From NCBI RefSeq assembly GCF_001613345.1, contig NZ_BDCE01000046.1, forward strand, positions 124,001 to 188,000: 64,000 nucleotides of DNA, in the 5' to 3' direction. Position numbers and translations under genes: made by a program. The DNA is from Nocardia uniformis NBRC 13702. Its GTDB lineage: Bacteria; Actinomycetota; Actinomycetes; Mycobacteriales; Mycobacteriaceae. The notes under the pieces are model-generated. The model saw only the letters and a list, made by a program, of their open reading frames with translations, made no database searches and was not told where the DNA came from. Below, one piece after another: positions 16,709 through 23,929 of this stretch (positions are counted from its first letter, which is position 1; each line of letters starts with the position of its first letter).

Positions 16709-16867
16709 TCAGCTGCCCTGCGAGGCGTGAATATGGGGGTCGATGTCCGGAACATCCTCCACAAGTTCGGCTTTCGAGAAAGTAGCCAGCAGCACCGGCC
16801 GCACTGTTCGCGGAACGGCTCCGCGACGGCTGCCACCGGGTAGTGAGGAGGGGGTGATGGTTGTCAT
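16709..16867 (-). CDS. Candidate RiPP precursor peptide
   Basis: 52 residues from ATG 16867, with GGAAGGG about 12 bases upstream. The N-terminal part (MTTITPSSLPGGSRRGAVPR) is Pro/Ser/Gly-rich, then RPVLLATFSKAELVED, and the C-terminal stretch DVPDIDPHIHASQGS is acidic and carries two His, a profile unlike ordinary small proteins. It has no cysteine, so it is not a sactipeptide or lanthipeptide type. It lies 23 bases ahead of the radical SAM gene, the normal precursor position. An in-frame TTG at 16996 could extend it to 95 residues. Leader/core border is unknown. Confidence 0.65.
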   Translation of the reverse strand: MTTITPSSLPGGSRRGAVPRTVRPVLLATFSKAELVEDVPDIDPHIHASQGS

Positions 16868-17204
16868 GTGATGGGGTTCCCTTCCGGTTGTATCCCCGCG
16901 CTCCGGCAGAGTCACGTCCCGAATCAGACGCGCTGCTGCTGTGTTCTCCGCATTACCGGTGATCACCTCTGCGACGGCTAACTCGTTGCCAACCAAAGAA
17001 TTTCGTCGCGATCGCGCATTCGTTCAGTCGGCTGTGTGGTTGAGCTTCTGGTTCGAAACACTGCCTGGCACGTGGTGCACTGTGCGCTTCCAGCGTGTAT
17101 CGAGACGATGCTCCCGCGGAAGGTCAGGGATGCGGACAATGAATCTGTCCGCATCCACTGGACCACGGCCGTGTGCGATGCTGGTTGTTGACGGAAAGGG
17201 GCCT
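16868..17204. promoter_or_regulatory. Divergent promoter region of the RiPP-like locus
   Basis: 337 bases separating the leftward precursor operon from the rightward hydrolase. The leftward frame that ends in the precursor stays open here up to a TTG at 16996, so a longer precursor leader cannot be ruled out. The hydrolase frame is open too but lacks a good start before 17205. I see no strong hairpin or long repeat. Both promoters should lie here. Confidence 0.45.
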
Positions 17205-18512
17205 ATGGACACCGACTTCCAGTCCAAACTGGCAGCTCGCGTCGCACATGAGCAGAGCGCCAACCATTTGCCCAGCCTGACCGTCGCCGCAGCTGTCGAC
17301 GGCGTATTGCTCGCAGCAGCGTCGGCAGGGTTCGCCGATCTGAAGAACCTCGTCCCGACCAGCAGCGAGAGTTGCTACCGGATAGGCTCGATCACCAAAA
17401 CTTTCACCGCCGCCCTCGCGGTCTTACTGTGCCGTCGGGGCACGCTGGGTCTCGAGGCCCCGGTCAGCCGGTACCTGCCCGGAACTCCGTTCGGTCACCT
17501 TCCGCTGAGGATGCTTCTCTCCCACAGCAGCGGACTGCAACGAGAAGTCCCCGTAGACATGTGGGAGAGCATGCAGGGGCCGTCGAAGCGCGAACTCCTC
17601 GATGCCTTCGGCCACGTCGAACTCGTCGCCGAACCGGGACAACGGTGGCACTACTCCAATCTCGGGTACGCCGTCATCGGACAGATCATCGAGCAGGTCA
17701 CCGACCAATCGTGCGAGACAGCGATCGAACAGACCTTCCTCGAACCCCTCGACTTGACCCGGACCAGCTGGACGCCTCCAACCGATGCCGTTCTCGGATA
17801 CCGCCTCGATCCGTACACCGATAGCGCCCACCGAGAGCCGGTCATGGACCAGGCCACAGCCGGAGTAGGCGGCCAAATGTGGTCCACACCAGCTGATCTG
17901 CTGAAGTGGGGTTACGCGCTATGCGGCGGCGAACCGGCCGTAGTACCGCCCGCCGTGATCGACGCCATGCATACCTTGCAAATCATGGTCGACACCCAGA
18001 CCTGGAAACGCGGATGGGGGCTGGGGCTCATCCTCGACCGGCACGGAGATCGCGTACTCGGCGGACACACCGGGGCAATGCCGGGATTCCAGTCGGCCTT
18101 GAGCATCGATCGGCGCACCCGCACGGTGGTCGCCGGGCTCACCAACGTCACCCGCGGCATTTCCCTCAGCGACCTCACCACCGAGGTGGCGCTTGAAGCG
18201 AGCGCTGGTCGAGCAGAGCCACCGATATCGGAGTGGCAACCTGCACCCCCGTGCCCGGAATACGTGCGAGATCTACTCGGCATCTGGTGGACCGAATCAG
18301 ACGAACTAGTTCTGCGGTGGGGTAGCGACGGCCTGCATGCTCACCTGGCCTCCAACCCGGCCACCACCGATACGCACTTCATTGCTGAGGGCACCGGGCG
18401 CTTCCGAGCTGTCGCAGGACGTCTACAGGGTGAGCTGCTCGTCGTGACAAGAACCCAGAGACAAGTCGAATTGTGTTGGGCAACTTATCCGCTCACCCGC
18501 ACGCCGCGATGA
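17205..18512 (+). CDS. Beta-lactamase-fold serine hydrolase (class C / DD-peptidase / esterase family)
   Basis: 435 residues from ATG 17205, with GGAAAGGGG upstream. The catalytic motifs are all present: SITK (SxxK, about 64-67) in YRIGSITKTFTAALAVL, YSN (YxN) in WHYSNLGYAVIGQI, and HTG in VLGGHTGAMPGF. A C-terminal lipocalin-like beta domain (about 340-435) follows. No signal peptide, so it is probably cytosolic. Family members are peptidases, esterases or amidases. Divergent to the precursor operon, it could be the missing leader or core hydrolase of the pathway, or a self-protection enzyme. Confidence 0.85.
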   Translation: MDTDFQSKLAARVAHEQSANHLPSLTVAAAVDGVLLAAASAGFADLKNLVPTSSESCYRIGSITKTFTAALAVLLCRRGTLGLEAPVSRYLPGTPFGHLPLRMLLSHSSGLQREVPVDMWESMQGPSKRELLDAFGHVELVAEPGQRWHYSNLGYAVIGQIIEQVTDQSCETAIEQTFLEPLDLTRTSWTPPTDAVLGYRLDPYTDSAHREPVMDQATAGVGGQMWSTPADLLKWGYALCGGEPAVVPPAVIDAMHTLQIMVDTQTWKRGWGLGLILDRHGDRVLGGHTGAMPGFQSALSIDRRTRTVVAGLTNVTRGISLSDLTTEVALEASAGRAEPPISEWQPAPPCPEYVRDLLGIWWTESDELVLRWGSDGLHAHLASNPATTDTHFIAEGTGRFRAVAGRLQGELLVVTRTQRQVELCWATYPLTRTPR

Positions 18513-19719
18513 GGCGGTGGAGTCGCTCGCGCGTGTCGTCGAGTCCGGTGTCGACGGGAAGTGTCATTCGGAGCTTCCGATCGACCGACCGGAAGACGCG
18601 GACCACGCGCGGGGTGATCGGCCCGCGCTGCGCATAGTCGAGCGTTTGATTGATTCCGGCCACAGCATCGTCGATCCTGCCCAGGCGTAGGTTGGCGTCG
18701 GCGCGTTCGAGCTGCCAGATGATGTTGTTCCTGACAAAACTGGTCGGCCCGGCACCCTCTTGTTCCTCGAGTGCCGCTATGGCCTGACGAGGATTCCCTA
18801 GATCGAGCAGGCACGATCCGCGATGCCCCGCCAACGCCCCCGCGTCAAAGACTGTGAGCCATTCGGGGTCCGAATCCTCTGACTGATGGCATGCAAGCTC
18901 GGATTCGGCCGTGGACAGCATCCGGCGACAGAGGTCAGCTTCGCCCATTCTGGCGTGTGCCCGCGCGGCCATAGTCGCGACGAACGCCACCAGACGCCGA
19001 TTTCCGCTGCGGTATGCCCACGACAACGCGCCGTAAGCCTGCTCCGCGCCCCGAGCGGGCTCCCCGCTCCATGTACTCATGAATGCCACGTTCGGCCCAC
19101 CGACATACGCCATGAGATCGAGAGCTCCCGCCCGTTCCGCTGACACACGCGCGTTCATGAACAGGTCCTCGGCCCTTTTTCGTTGGCCGCGATCGAACAT
19201 CATCCAGCCCGCTAATTGCTGAGCTTCGGCCACCGTGCGCAACAGCAATGCCCGTTGGCCGACTGGAACTTTCGGAGCGAAACTCTGGGCGACTCGAATA
19301 TGGCCGACCACCTCATCCAGTCGATTCGCTGCCATGGTGTGGTCCGCACTACGGACCTGCCCGATCAGACTTCGCAGCCGTTCGTCGGCCACATCCGGAG
19401 TAAAGGAGTCCAGCTCCAGGAGCTGTGAATCATCACGGAGGTCGATGAAATCCGCAGCAAGGCACAACAAATCGCCTTGCGCACCAAGTGCTTCGTCGAG
19501 CCGCTGGACAAGATCCAGCTGAGGCCGCCGCTGTGCCTTTTCGACCTTTCCGAGCAGGTCACCGCTGACGAGTACGGTCTTGCCGAGTTCCCGCAATGAT
19601 TGGCGGGACCTGAGTCTGCGATCACGGAGTTCGGCACCGAACGCGGCAGCGGCCGACGATCGAGGATCGAGTTCACGAAGCGCCTGCCCCACGAGGGGAT
19701 TATGCGCTGGCGGCGGCAC
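18493..19719 (-). CDS. XRE-family regulator with TPR-like sensor domain
   Basis: 408 residues from GTG 19719. The HTH is at about 26-80 (LRDRRLRSRQSLRELGKTVL and VSGDLLGKVEKAQRRPQLDL). The remaining 320 residues are repeated helical pairs (for example RAHARMGEADLCRRMLSTAE and LERADANLRLGRIDDAVAGI), typical of peptide- or pheromone-sensing TPR regulators in actinobacteria. It converges on the hydrolase gene with a 20-base tail overlap. A role in regulating the RiPP-like locus is plausible but only positional. Confidence 0.8.
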   Translation of the reverse strand: MPPPAHNPLVGQALRELDPRSSAAAAFGAELRDRRLRSRQSLRELGKTVLVSGDLLGKVEKAQRRPQLDLVQRLDEALGAQGDLLCLAADFIDLRDDSQLLELDSFTPDVADERLRSLIGQVRSADHTMAANRLDEVVGHIRVAQSFAPKVPVGQRALLLRTVAEAQQLAGWMMFDRGQRKRAEDLFMNARVSAERAGALDLMAYVGGPNVAFMSTWSGEPARGAEQAYGALSWAYRSGNRRLVAFVATMAARAHARMGEADLCRRMLSTAESELACHQSEDSDPEWLTVFDAGALAGHRGSCLLDLGNPRQAIAALEEQEGAGPTSFVRNNIIWQLERADANLRLGRIDDAVAGINQTLDYAQRGPITPRVVRVFRSVDRKLRMTLPVDTGLDDTRERLHRLIAACG

Positions 19720-20060
19720 CTGCGCAGCAGATATGCGACTTTGAAGCGACCCACGAACCCCAGCGCGGTCGACGCCGACTGGCTACGTAGGTGAATCCTG
19801 ACGGCAGCTATCGATGGACTCGGACACTCGGACAGCACGGCCGAGATCTGTCGGCATCGGCAAACTCTGACCTCAACGACGAGCGTGTCAGGAGCCCTGG
19901 GCCTGCCCGGCAAACGCACGTGTCGACGCTCTTCGATATTCGAAGAGCGCTGACAGCACGCTCATGCCGCGACCCGCGCGTTTCAGCCGGGTAGGTCCGC
20001 AGAACGCGCCGGGTATTGAATCCGGCGTGCACTGCGGTCGATCATCAATGATTGCTGCTC
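19720..20060. other. Intergenic region with strong palindrome
   Basis: 341 bases between divergent genes. It contains a perfect inverted repeat CGCTCTTCGA, TAT, TCGAAGAGCG at 19927-19949, extended by outer TGTC (19921-19924) and GACA (19952-19955). This could be an operator of the XRE regulator or a transcript hairpin. No gene seen. Confidence 0.5.
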
Positions 20061-20243
20061 ATGAGCGAGCCCAGCCCGCAGTGGATTCCGCCCGAAGTCT
20101 GTGATCGATGCCCGCACCCGATCTCCGAACACACGGTGTGGAAGCCGGACGAGGAGTGCGGCGGCTGGATGCACTGCCGCGCGGCCGACTGCCAATGCTG
20201 GCACGACTGGCCGCGACTGGCCCGTCTCTATCCACAGGGCTGA
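20061..20243 (+). CDS. Small cysteine/histidine-rich (zinc-knuckle) protein
   Basis: 60 residues (MSEPSPQWIPPEVCDRCPHP). Cysteines in CDRCPH, CGGWMHCRAADCQCWH suggest one or two zinc sites. Tryptophan-rich. Proteins like this occur throughout nocardial accessory DNA as partners of regulators; function unknown. ATG 20061 is preferred to upstream in-frame TTG. Confidence 0.6.
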   Translation: MSEPSPQWIPPEVCDRCPHPISEHTVWKPDEECGGWMHCRAADCQCWHDWPRLARLYPQG

Positions 20244-20389
20244 CTACATACAACGGTAGTGAGCGCTCATGCCGCGACATGCACTGTTCGGAGCGGCCAG
20301 ACCGGGACTGCGGAAGATCAACTCACTGCGCACATTCCAGGCCGCAGAGAATGGGACGGCAAAGCCGTTGTCGTGGATAGTATTTGGCA

Positions 20390-20971
20390 GTGTTATCTCA
20401 GTTGCTGGGCACGCTGGGCGGGGTAGTGATCGGTGGCGGGATCGCCTTCCTCGCGTCCTACGTCAATGAACGGTCCAAGTGGAACCGGAGTCAGGCCACG
20501 CGGTGGGACGAACGTCGACTACAGGCGTATTCGGACTTCCTCATCGTCACCAGGGGTATGCACACCCTGGCCACACGTGTGGTTCGGATACGAGCAGGTG
20601 AACCCGACCAGCAAGGAATGTCCTTGCAAGAGGGCATCGTTCAGCTTGGTGAGCTCGAGCGTGAGCGCATTCAGCGGTGGCAGGAAGTGCAGTTGCTCGG
20701 CAGCCCCAACGCGGTGGCGATCGGCGACGAACTGAACAGATGCACATGGACCTTGGAGTATTTCGCATACGGGGAACTCGGCGGTGACGCAGATTGGCTG
20801 CTGATCATCCGAGAGGCCTACCGGCTGCGCAAGGAATTCAGTACGGCGGCTCGCAACGACCTCGGCGTCACCGAGACTGGCATCGCGGCCCCTGAGTGGC
20901 AAGATGCGTGGACCCCACGTGACCACATGATCGAGGTCCGCCGCCGAGCACAGCCGCTTCCCCCTTCCTAG
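20390..20971 (+). CDS. Membrane-anchored helical protein, unknown function
   Basis: 193 residues from GTG 20390, or TTG 20384. One N-terminal glycine-rich helix (LLGTLGGVVIGGGIAFLASY) is followed by ERSKWNRSQATRWDERRLQA, YSDFLIVTRG and a long helical domain with repeated Arg/Glu. The pattern of a membrane helix followed by a W-x-x-x-R-W-D-x-R-R segment is common in actinobacterial proteins of unknown function. No partner gene evident. Confidence 0.6.
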   Translation: MLSQLLGTLGGVVIGGGIAFLASYVNERSKWNRSQATRWDERRLQAYSDFLIVTRGMHTLATRVVRIRAGEPDQQGMSLQEGIVQLGELERERIQRWQEVQLLGSPNAVAIGDELNRCTWTLEYFAYGELGGDADWLLIIREAYRLRKEFSTAARNDLGVTETGIAAPEWQDAWTPRDHMIEVRRRAQPLPPS

Positions 20972-21423
20972 CCACGGTCGATATGGGGCCGGGCAGTGCA
21001 ATGACCTCCATTTCACCAGCGATCCACAGTCCCCCCATCGCGGGTTTCCCAACGTCCTCTCCTGCCGCGACCCGCGCGTTGGGCGGCCGTACAGATCTCT
21101 TGGCTGAGAAGGCTTCCCGACGTACGCACATGCCGAGGTGAGTGTATTCGGCGGTTGCGATGGGGTCAGGCCGGAAGGTTTCAGTTTACCGCCAGCGGTG
21201 GTCGCTGAGTGCCGCCGCTTCCCAACCCTTCGTCGCCGAAGATGGCCTGGCCGATGACGGAGTGGTTGTCTGAGCCTAGCATCGGCTGAGGCGACCACCG
21301 CGGTATCCGAGCCGCTGGTCACGCCCTTTCGAGCTGGTCAAGACTCCGGCGGCCCGTGCGCGGTGGCGGCGTCGCGCGGTGGACGGCTACCGTGGCGTCG
21401 TGAATTTCGTTCGAGGGGAATCG
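20972..21423. other. Gene-free interval
   Basis: About 450 bases upstream of the DprE1-like gene. The frame of that gene is open for the last 45 bases but lacks a good ribosome site there. I find no RNA gene or notable hairpin. It probably contains the promoter of the oxidoreductase. Confidence 0.5.
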
Positions 21424-22809
21424 GTGATCGATCAACGTTCGTTGACCGGATGGGGTCGTGCCGCATCCACAGTGGCACAGGTACTTTCCACGCCCGATCT
21501 GGATGTGGTCGCCGAAGCGGTCCGCTCAGCAGGCCCCCGAGGGGTCATCGCGCGAGGACTCGGCCGCAGTTACGGCGACCCGGCACAGAACGGTGGCGGT
21601 CTGGTCGTCGACATGACTGTGTTCGACCGCATCCACACCATCGACCCGGACAACGGTGTTGTCGATGTCGACGGCGGCGTCAGCCTGGACGCGCTGATGC
21701 GTGCGGTCCTGCCGTACGGGCTGTGGGTTCGAGTGCTGCCGGGCACCCGACAGGTCACCATCGGCGGCGCGATCGCCTCCGACGTTCACGGCAAAAACCA
21801 CCACTCCCAGGGCAGTTTCGGCAACCACGTGTTGTCGATGGATCTGCTCACCGCCGACGGCACAATCCGCACGCTCACCCCGGACGGTGCCGACGCGGAC
21901 CTGTTTTGGGCGACCGTCGGCGGCATGGGTTTGACCGGAATCGTGGTGCGTGCCCGGATCCAGTTGAAGCGCACCGAGACCGCGTACTTCCTCGTGGACT
22001 GCGACCGCACCAGCACTCTCGATGAGACGATGGAGCTGCTGACCAACGGATCCGACGAGGGTTACGAGTACTCGGTGGCGGTCCCGGACACCATCAACAC
22101 CGGCGCGAAACTCGGGCGAGCGATGTTTAGCCGAGGAAACCTCGCCAAGCGCGACGAGCTACCGGCCAAGCTGCGACGCAATCCACTGTACTTCGCTGCG
22201 CCGCAACTGCTCACGGTGCCCGACATCTTCCCCAGCGGGATGGTCAACAATCTCACCACCCGGATCGGCGGCGAGGTCACTTACCGGGTCTTCGGCAAGC
22301 AGGGGCGCGGTCTGATCCAAAACATCACCCAGTTCCTGCACCCGCTGGATGTGGTCGGCGAGTGGAATCGCGCCTACGGCCGCCGCGGTTTCCTGCAGTA
22401 CCAGTTCTCGATGCCGTTCGGCGCCGAACAACAGCTCGCCGACGCGGTTCGGGCCATCGCGTACTCGGGGCACCGATCATTTCTCAACGTCTTCAAGCGA
22501 ATGGGCCCCGCCAACCGGGCGCCGCTGTCCTGGCCGCACCCGGGATACATGCTGAGCCTGGACTTCCCGATCGAGTCAGGCCTGAACCAGTTCTGCGCTG
22601 AATTCGATCAGCGGGTCCTCGACGCCGGGGGGCGGTTGTATTTCGCCAAGGACTCCCGCACCAACCCGGAAACGATCCGTGCGATGTACCCACGGCTGGA
22701 GGAATGGCGGCGCATCCGCGACCTCGTCGATCCCGAACGGATCTTCGTCTCAGATCTCGCTCGCCGACTGCATCTGATCGACGATCATCCCGTCGTAGCA
22801 CGTCACTGA
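21424..22809 (+). CDS. dprE1: DprE1-type decaprenylphosphoryl-ribose oxidase (FAD), paralogue
   Basis: 461 residues. The FAD-binding motif RGLGRSYGDPAQNGGG, then LPGTRQVTIGGAIASDVHGK and NHHSQGSFGNHV, matches DprE1, the flavoenzyme that oxidises decaprenylphosphoryl ribose at C2 for arabinogalactan synthesis. The C-terminal KDSRTNPETIRAMYPRLEEW is also characteristic. At the position of mycobacterial Cys387, the covalent target of benzothiazinones (NICVDFP), this protein has Ser378 (YMLSLDFP). No dprE2 or ubiA partner is adjacent, so it may be a second copy. GTG 21424 is chosen because it is preceded by AGGGGAA. An ATG at 21379 would add 15 residues. Confidence 0.85.
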   Translation: MIDQRSLTGWGRAASTVAQVLSTPDLDVVAEAVRSAGPRGVIARGLGRSYGDPAQNGGGLVVDMTVFDRIHTIDPDNGVVDVDGGVSLDALMRAVLPYGLWVRVLPGTRQVTIGGAIASDVHGKNHHSQGSFGNHVLSMDLLTADGTIRTLTPDGADADLFWATVGGMGLTGIVVRARIQLKRTETAYFLVDCDRTSTLDETMELLTNGSDEGYEYSVAVPDTINTGAKLGRAMFSRGNLAKRDELPAKLRRNPLYFAAPQLLTVPDIFPSGMVNNLTTRIGGEVTYRVFGKQGRGLIQNITQFLHPLDVVGEWNRAYGRRGFLQYQFSMPFGAEQQLADAVRAIAYSGHRSFLNVFKRMGPANRAPLSWPHPGYMLSLDFPIESGLNQFCAEFDQRVLDAGGRLYFAKDSRTNPETIRAMYPRLEEWRRIRDLVDPERIFVSDLARRLHLIDDHPVVARH

Positions 22810-23178
22810 TCATTGATCGGCATTGCTTGCCTGGAACGAGCAAGCAGGCAACGCCGACTCAAACGCACTACTTTGCCGCATAGTGCGTGCTTCGAAACGG
22901 CGGATGTCAAGTTCAATCGTGACGTCAGTTATCGCCCATAGGACATGCCGCTCGGTCCGGCCGCCGTCGAGATTCACCGATGAACAGCGTCATGATTCGC
23001 CGATGTCACCACGTCTGCACCTCACAACTTTTCGGCGTTGCGACATCAGTGTCCTTTGCCTGTTGACCTGAGGTATTGCCAGCGTTCTGACACAAGTGCG
23101 GGGTTTCTGCCACTAACCTGGTGCGGATCGTTCGTTCCGATTGCCGTTTCGGGGCGGCCACCGGGCCCTCCGGCACCA
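22810..23178. other. Gene-free interval
   Basis: About 370 bases after the DprE1-like gene. The frames here are short and of noise-like composition. I see no terminator with a T run, no tRNA and no repeat. Confidence 0.5.
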
Positions 23179-23827
23179 TGGAAGACATGCGTAGCCTCTC
23201 CAGCGCCGCCGACAATTCCGACGTTCCAGGCGAAGTCGCCCCGGTCAGGTCGTTCTCCTGAACGGTGTGTCGAGCTCGGGCAAGTCGAGCATCGCGCGTC
23301 AACTGCTGATCGATCTCGATCGACCCTTCTTCCACATGGGCGTCGACATGATCGGCGCGATGCGGTCGCAAACCAGAACCTACGAACTCGACGCGATCGC
23401 ACTCACCGATGTCCTGCGCCAAACCCGCGCCGGTTTCCATCGAGCCGTCGCTGCGATGGCCTTGGCGGGCAACAACATTGTCATGGACCATGTGCTCAGC
23501 GAGCCATGGCGGCTGCGCGACTGCTTGACCGTCATGACCGGCATAGACGTCGTCTTCGTCGGTGTTCACTGCTCACTCGACGAACTGCGCCGACGCGAAC
23601 AGCAGCGCAGCGACCGCCCCGTCGGCACCGCCGCCAGCCAGATCGAACCGGTCCACGCCCACTCAATCTATGACCTCGAAGTCGACACCAGCACCGACAC
23701 GATCGAGGCTTGCTCCGCCCGGATCAAGAAATTCCTCGACCAAGGCCGATTGCGTCGAGCATTCGATCAGCTTCGGACTTCGGCGAACACTGACTTAGGT
23801 CAACAATCTGGCGGAGATCCAGTCTGA
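23179..23827 (+). pseudogene. Chloramphenicol-phosphotransferase-like P-loop kinase, 5' frameshift
   Basis: The main frame (usable from GTG 23267) encodes VSSSGKSSIARQLLIDLD, a Walker A loop, then NNIVMDHVLSEPWRL, VGVHCSLDELRRREQQRSDR and a typical YDLEVDTSTDTIEA. These are hallmarks of the CPT family (Streptomyces chloramphenicol 3-O-phosphotransferase and relatives). The strand before the P-loop (GQVVLLNG) lies in the same frame but has no ATG, GTG or TTG start before an upstream TAG at 23192. A plausible N-terminus (MEDMRSLSSAADNSDVPGEV) starts at ATG 23179 in another frame and ends close by. One inserted or deleted base near 23240 would join them. Either a broken gene, a sequence error, or translation from an unusual start. 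Substrate unknown. Confidence 0.65.
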
Positions 23828-23929
23828 TGGCCTGCCATACACCTGACGCAGCCCTGCTCATGACCCGCAAGCTGCACCACCTCAACTGGCAACGGACAAT
23901 CAGCGTGCCCGCTACCGCTGCTTGTGGTC

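Noticed and set aside
19965..21080. 18-bp identical sequence TGCCGCGACCCGCGCGTT at 19965-19982 and 21063-21080
   Set aside because: Short, GC-only-type sequence without conserved context, expected by chance in such DNA; no function assigned.
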